Notes: a model not told the origin generated them from the letters alone. DNA of 64,000 nucleotides from an uncultured Candidatus Peregrinibacteria bacterium (GCA_903825315.1 CAIKAD010000005.1:124001-188000); one strand, 5' to 3'; positions 25,826 through 34,192 are shown, numbered from the stretch's first letter. Numbers and translations: made by a program.

Positions 25826-26402
25826 AAGTGCGCTCGTACAATCCCCATACCGTCTGATCCTCGGGATATTCCACCTGTCCGATCCGCGAAAGTCCCATCG
25901 CTTTTGTGGAAAACTTCACAGAGCGCGTGTTAGCCACGGGTTGTTCCAGAATTTCCCCAAGGAGATAAGACACTTTGCGGCGCTGCGTTTCCGCAATGAA
26001 GGAACGGACAAGCGGAAGTGGAGCCGACGCAGCTTCCTCCTCTGGGAGACGAGCGATGTGTCGGAGATAGAGCGTTGACTGTGACCAATCCCCCGCAGAA
26101 CCATTGTCACTCCTCACACAGGATTCCCATCCGGGCTTGTGCGCTTCCCATGTGTCCAGGTCATATCCAAGTGCGTACCCCATCACCTTCCGCCCTTCCC
26201 GCGCTACGAACAGGATGTGACGCTGGGGATCATCCACCACTGCTGCCAGCTCCCCCTCAGCCACGGGATAGACCAAAAAGCCCCTGCTCGAAAGATCGCC
26301 TGCAGGATCGAGATGGGAATACAGATTGGCATTCTGCACAGCAAGAATGCCTGGAATATCATCATGCGTGGCCTGATGGATCTCCATACGAGTCTTGCTC
26401 AT
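25803..26402 (-). CDS. GNAT-family N-acetyltransferase
   Basis: 199 residues. The N-terminus MEIHQATHDDIPGILAVQNAN is a typical GNAT beta1-alpha1 start. ILFVAREGRKVMGYALGYDL corresponds to beta3-beta4. The region STLYLRHIARLPEEEAASAP...LVRSFIAETQRRKVSYLLGEI would hold the acetyl-CoA-binding segment, and NTRSVKFSTKAMGLSRIGQVEY the C-terminal part. Substrate unknown. TAAAAT ends six bases before the ATG, so the mRNA is probably leaderless. Confidence 0.8.
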   Translation of the reverse strand: MSKTRMEIHQATHDDIPGILAVQNANLYSHLDPAGDLSSRGFLVYPVAEGELAAVVDDPQRHILFVAREGRKVMGYALGYDLDTWEAHKPGWESCVRSDNGSAGDWSQSTLYLRHIARLPEEEAASAPLPLVRSFIAETQRRKVSYLLGEILEQPVANTRSVKFSTKAMGLSRIGQVEYPEDQTVWGLYERTFNPPPSR

Positions 26403-26408
26403 ACGATT

Positions 26409-26414
26409 ATTTTA
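26409..26414 (-). promoter_or_regulatory. -10 element (TAAAAT) of the GNAT gene, six bases before ATG
   Basis: On the minus strand TAAAAT is followed by AATCGT and then the ATG. The -35 is weak. Confidence 0.45.
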
Positions 26415-26440
26415 ACACATTATTCATTACTAGCCACACC

Positions 26441-28813
26441 CTAGAATAACTTCAGCTGCCCTTCTTCCTTATTCTTCTTCATAGGCTTTTTCTTTTTGGA
26501 AGATGATGATGCAACCGGACGGGTAGGCGACTCTTTCATCAATCCATTTTCCATTTTCAATTTTCCATGTTCAATTCCCGCCCCTTCTCCCTTTGTCGAG
26601 AAACAATTCAAATACTTTATCACCTCCTTCCCATACTCTTTACAGCGGAGCCGATCATCCAGAATCCGCACATCCGCGCCCTCCTTCTTGAACCGCGCGA
26701 AGGTGCGCAGGAGGCGGAAGAGGCGGTGTTTGAGACGCGGGAGAAAATAGTCCATAAAACCGCTCTTGTAGCGCGCGGCGCGGCGGCTGAGGACCGGATG
26801 GGACGCGTAATCGAACGGCAACGCGCTGATAACCAGGTGATCAACGGTCTCTGGCGGGAGTTCCAATCCTTCAAAGACCCATGGCGTAACGAGCCATAGT
26901 GTTGTTCCTTCTGCTGCAAGAAATTCCGCGCGCATGCGCCCCTGTCCGCCGCTCACGCCGAGACAGATGAGGGTGACATTGCGTTCTTCAAGCATTTCCG
27001 TGTATTTGACGTACATATTCTCGATCGTTCCCTTCCCCGGAATGAGCACAATGGTCTTCCCCTCCGGCGGATTCGCAAGAATTTCATGGACAGGCGTGAG
27101 GGGGAATGTGATCGGCATCTCGGGATCCTTCATGACCTTCTCTTCTACATGTGACGTTCCTGACTGCGGCAAAATCTCTTTGAGCTCCATCGCGCTCTGT
27201 GGCGGAATGAGGAGCGTTGTGGGAAAACGGGAATAGAGAAGGTCGCTGAGGAAATCCGACACATGCTCGGGAACGGACTGCAGTGTATGCGCGCCGTTCT
27301 GCCGCTGCTCGATCCAGGCGTACCGCCGCGCAAGATTCTCCGGATTGAGGATGTGCACTACACCATCGAGCTGGATGCGGACCGGCTCAGGGAGACCCCC
27401 ATCCTGTTCCAGGACTTCCTTGATCTGCGCCCGCAAACCTTTGGCTTCCGGAGCGGAAAGATCTGCAGCCGTGATGGCGCGCACATCCAGCCCCCCGCGG
27501 ACTTTTTCGATCCAAAGCTGGAGAAGATCCGTGACCCGCGTGAGCATGTCGTTCCGTTCGCTCCCTGCTCGCAACGCCGATACGTCTGCGTACCAGCCGT
27601 ACGCCTTCGTCGCCGTATCTTCCAGCATGGAAGCGTCGTCAATAATGATGTGGGATGGTTCCCGAAGAGCAGCGGCTGCCGGGTGCTCCTCGTCTTCCAA
27701 GAAACGCAGCAATTGCTGATGATCGATGAGGACAACGCCCGGCAAATCGTCGAACTGTTTTGTATATACATCGGACGCGTCCGTGCATGCCAGCGTCCCA
27801 CGCCACACCGATTCTTCGTTCCCGTGGATGGGAAGATCATTCCGCGTTACGGGTTCATACCATTCAATCTTGAGAAGAAGTGTCGCCTCATCCACGGTCA
27901 ACGCATCGGCCTGCCGTAATTTCTGCACCGCATTGGAATCCAGAAGATGGCTGGGCGGATAGAGAATGCGAACACCTTCATTAAAGGAGAGACGGCGAAC
28001 AGCCGCATCCAGATTCTTCACTGCTATCCAGTGACGGACTGACGTATCTTTCTGTGCCGCCTCGATTATTGCCTGGAGCTCAACCGGATCCAGCGGCTCC
28101 TCGCGCAGCCGAATATCGCCGATCTTCGGAGTGGGAAGCGCAGGCGTAGAGATACTCCGGCGCCTAAAGGCTGCTTCGGGCGGTTTCTGTAGCCAGGAAG
28201 GCAATGCCTTCTTCTTCGAAACGGGAATGGAATCAAAAAGCAACCGGTATCCGCTCGGTGCGCGCTTCATGATGTCCTGCGCCTTCTGGAGAAGATCGGG
28301 TGGAAGTTCCAGAAGCCGTCCCCACACGCGCGAGAGGAGCTCCAACGTGGCTTGCACGTCACCGAGTGCGCGGTGCTTAGGCTCATGATTCAATGTGAGG
28401 ACCGTGCTCAGGTATCCGAGTGAGTAGCTCTCGAGCTCCGGGAACACAAGCGATGCGAGCATCGAGGTGTCAATCCACGGGCGCTCCGAAAGATCCATCC
28501 CTTCGCCTTTCAGCATTCCCAGATCAAACGGCGTATTCTGACCCACAATAACTGCGTCCTCGGGAACGCGCGACAGCATCTCCTCGCGCTTCTCCACAAA
28601 CGCCGGCTGTCCGCGCACATCTTCCATGCGGATCCGCGTGATCACTTCCACCACCGGTGGAATCTCCTCTGCGGAAAAAAGCTGCTCGTACGTATCCGCT
28701 ATTTCCCCATTCTGGACCGTCACTGCTGCATATTCGATCACATGATGCACTCTCGGCACAAAACCTGTTGTTTCCGTATCCAGGACCACCAGTGGCAAAG
28801 GAGGAAGCTTCAC
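26441..28813 (-). CDS. DEDDh 3'-5' exonuclease fused to a degenerate DinG-like helicase
   Basis: 790 residues. The N-terminal exonuclease (about 1-170) has LVVLDTETTG, VGQNTPFDLGML and HRALGDVQATLELL, a complete DEDDh set as in PolC/epsilon-type nucleases. The remainder resembles DinG. However, no Walker A (GxGKT) is visible, the Walker B position reads IIIDDASML instead of DEAH, and the four iron-sulfur Cys are absent. The C-terminal helicase region (GQGRMRAEF, TPWVFEGLELP, LVISALPFDYASHPV) is retained. GTG start at 28813, with TAGGAT six bases upstream. Near the C-terminus HGKLKMENG is the translation of a dispersed repeat. The nuclease is probably active and the helicase probably not. Confidence 0.88.
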   Translation of the reverse strand: MKLPPLPLVVLDTETTGFVPRVHHVIEYAAVTVQNGEIADTYEQLFSAEEIPPVVEVITRIRMEDVRGQPAFVEKREEMLSRVPEDAVIVGQNTPFDLGMLKGEGMDLSERPWIDTSMLASLVFPELESYSLGYLSTVLTLNHEPKHRALGDVQATLELLSRVWGRLLELPPDLLQKAQDIMKRAPSGYRLLFDSIPVSKKKALPSWLQKPPEAAFRRRSISTPALPTPKIGDIRLREEPLDPVELQAIIEAAQKDTSVRHWIAVKNLDAAVRRLSFNEGVRILYPPSHLLDSNAVQKLRQADALTVDEATLLLKIEWYEPVTRNDLPIHGNEESVWRGTLACTDASDVYTKQFDDLPGVVLIDHQQLLRFLEDEEHPAAAALREPSHIIIDDASMLEDTATKAYGWYADVSALRAGSERNDMLTRVTDLLQLWIEKVRGGLDVRAITAADLSAPEAKGLRAQIKEVLEQDGGLPEPVRIQLDGVVHILNPENLARRYAWIEQRQNGAHTLQSVPEHVSDFLSDLLYSRFPTTLLIPPQSAMELKEILPQSGTSHVEEKVMKDPEMPITFPLTPVHEILANPPEGKTIVLIPGKGTIENMYVKYTEMLEERNVTLICLGVSGGQGRMRAEFLAAEGTTLWLVTPWVFEGLELPPETVDHLVISALPFDYASHPVLSRRAARYKSGFMDYFLPRLKHRLFRLLRTFARFKKEGADVRILDDRLRCKEYGKEVIKYLNCFSTKGEGAGIEHGKLKMENGLMKESPTRPVASSSSKKKKPMKKNKEEGQLKLF

Positions 28814-28819
28814 GGGACC

Positions 28820-28849
28820 ATCCTAGCGTCCTAGCTTGATGTTTCCCAA
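28820..28849 (-). promoter_or_regulatory. Promoter of the exonuclease/DinG-like gene
   Basis: On the minus strand TTGGGA, 18-base spacer, TAGGAT (28820-28825), then GGTCCC and the GTG start. Leaderless geometry. Confidence 0.5.
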
Positions 28850-28873
28850 TAGAGATTTTATAGTGGCGTGCTA

Positions 28874-28912
28874 TTTACGTTTTTCGACCCTTTCTCGTTT
28901 CTCGTTTTTCGA
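28874..28912. repeat. Left flanking repeat of the four-helix-bundle gene
   Basis: Contains TTTACGTTTTTCG (28874-28886) and CGTTTTTCGA (28903-28912). Both are reverse complements of CGAAAAACGAAAAACGTTAA at 29312-29331, which encodes the last codons and stop of the gene. Confidence 0.7.
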
Positions 28913-28914
28913 TT

Positions 28915-29331
28915 ATGGGATTCAGGACATTTGAGGAAATAGAGGCATGGCAGGAAGCAAGGAAACTTTTGCGAATGATTCGAATATTCTGCAGGAGAGC
29001 CCAAGCGAAGAAAGACTGGTGGTGGATCGACCAGATAAGCTCCGCGACGACATCCATTATGGCAAATATAGCCGAAGGCAATGACGCACAGACGAATCCC
29101 GAATTTATCCAATTTCTGGGTTATGCAAAAAGATCGGCTGCTGAGGTGAGATCACATTTGTATTATGGCCTTGATGAAGGATATGCGAACCAAAAAGAAT
29201 TTGATGAAGCATCAGAACTCACCAAGAAAATTACTGCACAGATAGCGCGCCTCATTCAATACCTTCGAAAGAAGGAATCGGCACTCCCGCGCTTCACGCC
29301 GATAAACTCATCGAAAAACGAAAAACGTTAA
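28915..29331 (+). CDS. Four-helix-bundle protein of the 23S rRNA intervening-sequence (S23/TIGR02436) family
   Basis: 138 residues. FRTFEEIEAWQEARKL at the N-terminus, the central SATTSIMANIAEGNDAQ and FIQFLGYAKRSAAEVRSHLYYGLDEGY are hallmarks of this family, related to Avd of diversity-generating retroelements. Family members are found inside 23S rRNA intervening sequences or as free-standing cassettes; the biochemical role is poorly defined. Here it stands alone, on the opposite strand from its neighbours. It is flanked by inverted CGAAAAACG words, the right one encoding the C-terminal SSKNEKR. This layout suggests a mobile cassette. Confidence 0.9.
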   Translation: MGFRTFEEIEAWQEARKLLRMIRIFCRRAQAKKDWWWIDQISSATTSIMANIAEGNDAQTNPEFIQFLGYAKRSAAEVRSHLYYGLDEGYANQKEFDEASELTKKITAQIARLIQYLRKKESALPRFTPINSSKNEKR

Positions 29332-29344
29332 CCCGAAAAAACAA

Positions 29345-30640
29345 TCACGCTTCCTCTTTCTCCTCCTTCTTTTTCTTCTTCGGCTTGGCGGGCTCTTCGG
29401 TCTTGTCCTCTTCCTTCTTCTCGGGAGCAGGCAGTTCCTTGGTCATGTCTTCCGCCGGGAGTGCGACCGGCGCTGCCGCTGACGAAGCAGCTTCACCTTC
29501 AGCCGGAGCAACTGCCTCCGCGCCCTCAGGAACCGGCTCGCCGCGCAGGGCCGCGAGCTTGGCCTTAAAGGCCGGAAGTTCCTCGTAGTTGTACATGTCC
29601 AGCTCGTAGTTGGAGAGTTCGGTGGCAAGGCGGATGTTCTGTCCTTTCTTGCCGATGGCCATCGGACGCTGCGCTTCTTCAACGAAGACCGCGGCACGCT
29701 TCTTGATGCGGCGCCCCTGCTCGTCCATGTGCTCATCTGCATTCACAATAATCACGGCAGAGATGGCAGCGGGCTGAAGGGAAAGGGAAATCAATTTGAT
29801 AGGATCATCAGACCACTCGATCATGTCCACGCGCTCGCCGTTGATCTCTTCCATTACGGCCTGGATGCGTACGCCCTTCTGGCCCACGCAGGCACCAATG
29901 GGATCTATGCGCGGATCGTTGCTCTTCACCGCGACCTTGCTGCGGAAGCCCGGGTCGCGCGCAATGCCTTTTACCTCCACATCGCCATTGCGGACCTCGG
30001 GAATTTCGAGCTCCAGGAGCTTCTTCACCAGGTTCCTGTGCGTGCGGGAAATACGGAGCTGCGGCCCCTTGCCGGTCATCTCCACTTTCTCCAGATAGAC
30101 GCGCAGCCGCTTGCCTGTGTAGTAATGTTCGCCGGGGATCTGCTCGCGCCACGGGAGACTGACGGTCATGCCCTCAATTTCCAGCGTCACCCAGTTGGGA
30201 TCCACCTTGGTAACCGTCGCCGTAAGCAGTTCGTCCTCACGGTCCTTGAACATCTGGTAGAGGCTCATCTTCTCGGCCTCCTGCAACTTCTGAAGAATCA
30301 CTTGCTTGGCGGCCTGCGTGGCGATGCGCCCGTACTCAAGCGGTGTCACATCGATGGCAATCTCATCGCCCGGTTCCACATCCGGCTTGATCTTGCGGGC
30401 ATCCTTAAAGGAAATTTCGATGTTCTCGTTCTCCACTTCGTCCACGACCTCTTTGATGAGGAGGATTGTCGGCATGTCCTTGCCTTCCTCCAAGTCCACG
30501 CGGATCTCCTGCTCCTTATTGCCAAAGTCCTTGCGGTACGCCGTGCCGATCGCCTGTTTGACCGCCTCAATCACCTGGTCAGGCGAGACGTTCTTTTCGG
30601 AGCAGATCTGATTAATGGCGGCGAGGAATGATGCGCGCAT
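29345..30640 (-). CDS. nusA: Transcription termination/antitermination factor NusA
   Basis: 431 residues. N-terminal RNAP-binding domain (about 1-130), S1 domain (ATVTKVDPNWVTLEIEG...), then two KH domains with DPGFRSKVAVKS, PIGACVGQKGVRIQAV and AIGKKGQNIRLATEL. The C-terminus is an acidic/basic low-complexity tail (Ala/Glu/Lys) instead of the AR repeats of enterobacterial NusA. NusA increases pausing and stimulates intrinsic termination. Its own leader contains a strong hairpin followed by five U, which fits autoregulation. No Shine-Dalgarno site is visible before the ATG. Confidence 0.95.
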   Translation of the reverse strand: MRASFLAAINQICSEKNVSPDQVIEAVKQAIGTAYRKDFGNKEQEIRVDLEEGKDMPTILLIKEVVDEVENENIEISFKDARKIKPDVEPGDEIAIDVTPLEYGRIATQAAKQVILQKLQEAEKMSLYQMFKDREDELLTATVTKVDPNWVTLEIEGMTVSLPWREQIPGEHYYTGKRLRVYLEKVEMTGKGPQLRISRTHRNLVKKLLELEIPEVRNGDVEVKGIARDPGFRSKVAVKSNDPRIDPIGACVGQKGVRIQAVMEEINGERVDMIEWSDDPIKLISLSLQPAAISAVIIVNADEHMDEQGRRIKKRAAVFVEEAQRPMAIGKKGQNIRLATELSNYELDMYNYEELPAFKAKLAALRGEPVPEGAEAVAPAEGEAASSAAAPVALPAEDMTKELPAPEKKEEDKTEEPAKPKKKKKEEKEEA

Positions 30641-30671
30641 GGAACAGGGGGGGAAAGTTCTAAAGGAGCTG

Positions 30672-30705
30672 AAAAAGCGACCATTCCGGATTAGCGGAAT
30701 AGTCG
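30672..30705 (-). terminator. Terminator-like hairpin in the nusA 5' leader
   Basis: On the minus strand CGACTATTCCG pairs over 11 bp with CGGAATGGTCG (loop CTAATC) and runs into CTTTTTC. It lies between the promoter and the nusA start and could act as an attenuator. GCTCCTT just after the U-run is complementary to AAGGAGC at the 5' end of the predicted transcript. Confidence 0.7.
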
Positions 30706-30721
30706 AAGATACAACTCGATG

Positions 30722-30761
30722 CTCCTTGCATTATACTCAGTTTTAACAGGTTTGCAAGGAG
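30722..30761 (-). promoter_or_regulatory. nusA promoter framed by an inverted repeat
   Basis: On the minus strand TTGCAA (30752-30757), 16-base spacer, TATAAT (30730-30735). The promoter is bracketed by CTCCTTGCA (30722-30730) and TGCAAGGAG (30753-30761), a perfect 9-bp inverted repeat that overlaps the -35 and the -10 and could be an operator. Confidence 0.7.
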
Positions 30762-30797
30762 ATCGACGAATGCATTCCCACCCCCAGCCCCCCTGCG

Positions 30798-30803
30798 TAT
30801 GAT
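30798..30803 (+). promoter_or_regulatory. -10 element (TATGAT) of a small candidate gene
   Basis: TTCCCA (30775-30780), 17-base spacer, TATGAT, then six bases to the ATG at 30810. The architecture matches the leaderless genes elsewhere in the window. Confidence 0.35.
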
Positions 30804-30809
30804 GCATGC

Positions 30810-31031
30810 ATGGACCATGCCGACACCAAGAGTGAACATCTTCTCGTGACAGAAAACGGAAAGACCAGCATTGTCCGCTGCTTCCCTCCGTCGCTCGTGC
30901 GGACTCTCCCCAAAACGTTGCGGGAAAGCCGGGGGATGAAGGAAGCGTCTTGCCGGCAAATCTTGCAGACCGGAAGAGAGAAAATGCGACGAGTGCTCGT
31001 GAGGATAGATTCACGTAAACACTCCCAATGA
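30810..31031 (+). CDS. Small hypothetical protein (73 aa), uncertain
   Basis: Occupies the otherwise empty spacer between nusA and the cytidylyltransferase gene, on the plus strand. The product is basic in its C-terminal half (TGREKMRRVLVRIDSRKHS) and has no recognisable domain. The only support is the promoter spaced exactly as in other leaderless genes here. It may be spurious. Confidence 0.35.
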   Translation: MDHADTKSEHLLVTENGKTSIVRCFPPSLVRTLPKTLRESRGMKEASCRQILQTGREKMRRVLVRIDSRKHSQ

Positions 31032-31099
31032 CACGGGCTCCTCATACCCGGATCCATAAATGTTGAAATTATTTACGTCGTTCCTCGGTCTGCCGCGCA

Positions 31100-31612
31100 T
31101 CACTTCTTCTCTTCCCGCAGCAGACTGCTCTTGTACATCTGGGGACGATACGGCTTGACTCGTTCCACTTCGATCCCCGCTTCGGCAAAATCCGCAATCT
31201 CCACGCCCGGCGGGAGTTTTTGGTCGTAGCCCAAGAGAAGAAGGTCCGGTTTGACGGTGAGAACAGGCAAAAAGTAATCGTCCACCTCACCCACATACAC
31301 ATGCGCTTCCGGAAACATCTCCTGCACCGCGCGCCGCCGCGCATCGGCAGGATGTTCCGGCAGGCGGCCCTTGAACCGTTTCACGTTCTCGTCCCGCGCC
31401 ACAACTACGTAGAGTTCACCTCTCTCATATCTCCCCTCCGGCACGGCGCGCTTGACGGCATCCCCTGCTCCAGATATTTCCCCATTTGCGATAGCAGAAG
31501 CGCGCTGCGATGAGCGACCCGATGATCCGAGCGCTCGCTGCAGGGCCTGAGCGATAAAGAACCGGTGTCCCGGATGGAGGCCGTCGAACGTTCCGAAGAC
31601 GAGGACGCGCAT
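31100..31612 (-). CDS. Cytidylyltransferase-like nucleotidyltransferase (TagD/RibL type)
   Basis: 170 residues. VLVFGTFDGLHPGHRFFI carries the HxGH nucleotide-binding signature. DLLLLGYDQKLPPG matches the second conserved block of the glycerol-3-phosphate cytidylyltransferase / archaeal FAD synthetase family, and YKSSLLRE the end. An insert of about 30 residues (SSGRSSQRASAIANGE...) separates strand 1 from the VVVARDENVKRFKG block. Substrate cannot be told from sequence. A weak -10 (TATCAT) lies ten bases before the ATG. Confidence 0.82.
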   Translation of the reverse strand: MRVLVFGTFDGLHPGHRFFIAQALQRALGSSGRSSQRASAIANGEISGAGDAVKRAVPEGRYERGELYVVVARDENVKRFKGRLPEHPADARRRAVQEMFPEAHVYVGEVDDYFLPVLTVKPDLLLLGYDQKLPPGVEIADFAEAGIEVERVKPYRPQMYKSSLLREEKK

Positions 31613-31619
31613 AGGAGTT

Positions 31620-31765
31620 GCGATGATAATGGAAGTATGGAGAGAATCGAAGAAGAAGTAGAGGAATCAAATGAAGCAGACGATGCGGAGGATTTCTCCG
31701 GATACACTCTCCCTACGGAAGACGCTGAAAATATCTTCTGCATCCTCTGCAGCTCCTGCATCCTT
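31620..31765. repeat. Phrase-like degenerate repeat region
   Basis: The spacer before the cytidylyltransferase gene consists of degenerate purine-rich words (GAAGAAGAAGTAGAGGAATC, GATGCGGAGGATTTC) and their complements (CTTCTGCATCCTCTGCAGC). It resembles the GAAACAGAGGAAACAGAGG block at 59440-59486. No gene is supported. Confidence 0.5.
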
Positions 31766-33806
31766 ATTTTACAAGATCAATCACATACACCCTCTTCTCA
31801 TCCATAACATAGAGGTGGCTCTCGTCCGGATCCACGTAGAAATCCTGCAGCTTGCCGATCTGCTCTCCTTCCAGAACGTACTGCTTGAGATAGGTGGATT
31901 CACCCGCTCCCCCGCCATCCGATGTCACGATAACGCGGCTCTTCACCGGATCGAGGAAGTAGAAATCGCGATCGGTGACTTTGAGGACCTTTGTGACGGT
32001 CTTGAGCGCGTCCGCCGGCGCGTGGCGGATGGAGAACGGCTTGGCCTCACCGCGCAGCAGCTTGACCATTCCCCCGCCCTCCTTGAGCACGTAGATGCTG
32101 CTGTCAATCGTCATATCGAGGGCGCCCGTCAGATCGCCGTTGACGTTGTACTGCACGCCCGGCCCGTAGCGGTTGTTGAGCCGCTCATACTTGTAGATGC
32201 CGTTGTCAGTTCCCAGGATGTAGAGGTAACGCTGGTATGTTTCTGCGTCCTTCCCCGCCGCCCAACCGGCCAGGTCATCGGTCTTCATGGAAACCGGCTG
32301 GTTCCCCTGGAGTTCCAGCACGCTGTTCCCCGTCGTAAGGAACACTTGCGTCTTGTAACGCGGGAAATTGGTACCGTCGAGGACAAGGCCGTCATCGGTG
32401 AGTGGCTTGGGATCGTCGACACCGTTGAGGAGTACGTGATACCACTGCTGCCGGTCAAAGACGACAAATTCGCCGTCCGCCTGGCCGATCATGCCCTGGG
32501 CAGAAACGCTGCTGCCCTTGGACGTGAGGTTAACGAGGACGCGCGGGGAAACGCGCAGCACATTATTAATCTCCTCCTGCTTGCTACGGATGCGGTCGAC
32601 CAGGTCGAGGGCCTCCACACGGAAGAGCCCGCTCTCGTTATCCATCACCTGCTTGGCCCAGGAATCTGCCCGCTGCAGGATCTGATTTGCGGAGTCCATA
32701 TCACCCGCAAGCCGCCGGTTATCCGCCGTCTTGATCTCCTCATTGATCCGCTGCACAAGCGTGGAAAGCTCTGCGCGCGTCTTGCTCCGCTGGCTTGATA
32801 CCGAAAGCTTGACGACGAGAATAATAATGAGAAACGCCGCAACCGCGCAGGCAAGGAGAAGAAGATGTGCCCGCTTCTTGCGCTCAGGATGCCGGAGATC
32901 CGCCATAAAATTCGCCACCTTCTCCCGGAGGGTTTGTGCACGGGCTGGCGTGCGGGAAAGGAGATGTGAAACGCCGGATGCTGTGGAGCGCGCTGCCTTT
33001 CCAAGGAGAGGCACTACCACTTCCTTCGTCTTGTTGAGGACAGGGCCTATGGGAATATTGGCGAATGCCGAGAGCCATCCACTGGCAGCGGATCGGCGCT
33101 TAGGAACGATGCGTGAACGGCGGCTGCCAGCCGACCGTATTGCTTCTTCGCCCTCCTCCGCACCATCCCCCGCGCGCTCGAATCGCGGCCGACCGGGCTG
33201 CCCCGCCGTGATAATGGCGAACGACGCCGTTTCCCCATCAGAATCCAGCGCCCGCAGGATGTCGCGCTGCACGTCTCCGCCCCGTGAAGCAGATTGTGCG
33301 AGCTGTGCCGGTGTAAAGGCGCGCAGCAACCGCTGCGTAGACGCGATCACCGTGTCCTTCACCTCCAGCGGACCGCTCGCAATATGCACAAACGCAGAGA
33401 GCGGCTTGCCGCGGGTGAACTCTGTGATCTGCGTGGTTGTGCCATGCCGCACCAAGTAGGCCTCACCGCGACCGGCGTGGGACACGTGCATCGTACCGTT
33501 AGGTTCGAGCACCGCCATAATGGCATGCACTTCATCCAACGCATGAGAGAGAAGCAGCCCCTTCATAAGGCCGTTCATTTCCTTCAGCGCGCCATCCAGC
33601 CGAGTCCACGATTCGCCATCCGTCTCCACGAGCGCATGCTGCACCACTCGTTCGCATTCAGCGAAGAACGTCTGTGCATGCCGGTCGTCCGCATAGACCT
33701 GCACAAGGAGAAGCACGTGCTCCCCGCTTTTCGTCACATAGGAACGTGACAGCAGCACGTCGCCGCCTTCCACCTTCGTGGCGCCTGTGTGGACCGTAAT
33801 GTCCAT
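31764..33806 (-). CDS. PP2C-like membrane protein with extracytoplasmic propeller-like domain
   Basis: 680 residues. The N-terminal 210 residues have a PP2C/SpoIIE-phosphatase-like arrangement (DVLLSRSYVTKSGEHVLLLV, AIMAVLEPNGTMHVSHAGRGEAYLVRHG). The metal-binding Asp motifs of true PP2C enzymes (e.g. DG, DN) are not clear, so activity is uncertain. A basic linker leads to one membrane helix (about 313-336: LLLLACAVAAFLIIILVVKL), then a coiled coil and a C-terminal region of repeated beta strands (YLYILGTDNGIYKYE, SSIYVLKEGGGMVKLLRG, DFYFLDPVKSRVIV, HLYVMDEKRVYVIDL) consistent with a propeller. This architecture recurs in CPR genomes. Role unknown. Confidence 0.75.
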   Translation of the reverse strand: MDITVHTGATKVEGGDVLLSRSYVTKSGEHVLLLVQVYADDRHAQTFFAECERVVQHALVETDGESWTRLDGALKEMNGLMKGLLLSHALDEVHAIMAVLEPNGTMHVSHAGRGEAYLVRHGTTTQITEFTRGKPLSAFVHIASGPLEVKDTVIASTQRLLRAFTPAQLAQSASRGGDVQRDILRALDSDGETASFAIITAGQPGRPRFERAGDGAEEGEEAIRSAGSRRSRIVPKRRSAASGWLSAFANIPIGPVLNKTKEVVVPLLGKAARSTASGVSHLLSRTPARAQTLREKVANFMADLRHPERKKRAHLLLLACAVAAFLIIILVVKLSVSSQRSKTRAELSTLVQRINEEIKTADNRRLAGDMDSANQILQRADSWAKQVMDNESGLFRVEALDLVDRIRSKQEEINNVLRVSPRVLVNLTSKGSSVSAQGMIGQADGEFVVFDRQQWYHVLLNGVDDPKPLTDDGLVLDGTNFPRYKTQVFLTTGNSVLELQGNQPVSMKTDDLAGWAAGKDAETYQRYLYILGTDNGIYKYERLNNRYGPGVQYNVNGDLTGALDMTIDSSIYVLKEGGGMVKLLRGEAKPFSIRHAPADALKTVTKVLKVTDRDFYFLDPVKSRVIVTSDGGGAGESTYLKQYVLEGEQIGKLQDFYVDPDESHLYVMDEKRVYVIDLVK

Positions 33807-34192
33807 CAGGAACTAAGGCTACAGGATGGAGGTTTTTGGATGCAAGGAGAGTTTTTGCTGGTAATTTCTGTTTTGTACAGATCCCCCTCCGCTATCAATG
33901 AATACATGATCCGATTCTCTACGAGAGATGGGGGCAACAATCCTGACTCTTCAATACCGGCGCTTCCCGGACTTTGTTCGCACTATGGGAACAGACCGAA
34001 CGCACCGCACTACATAAAATATTGTCTAATAATTTGTTTATTCTAAGCCAAAATCTAATACACTTTACATTCTTAGACTTGCATATCACCCCACAGGGGA
34101 GTACACTGGTGGCAGTTCGATACTTTTCAACCCTGCCATGAACCGACCGAACAGAGTACTGATCTCTGGTTCAGGGCTTACCAGACAAGAGA
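33807..34192. other. Divergent spacer before the RNase J gene
   Basis: No gene seen. It contains an AT-rich patch (about 34013-34070, e.g. AAAATATTGTCTAATAATTTG) that may hold promoters, a small hairpin CCCCACAGGGG (34091-34101), and TCTGGT-9 nt-ACCAGA (34165-34185) just ahead of the RNase J start. Confidence 0.4.
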
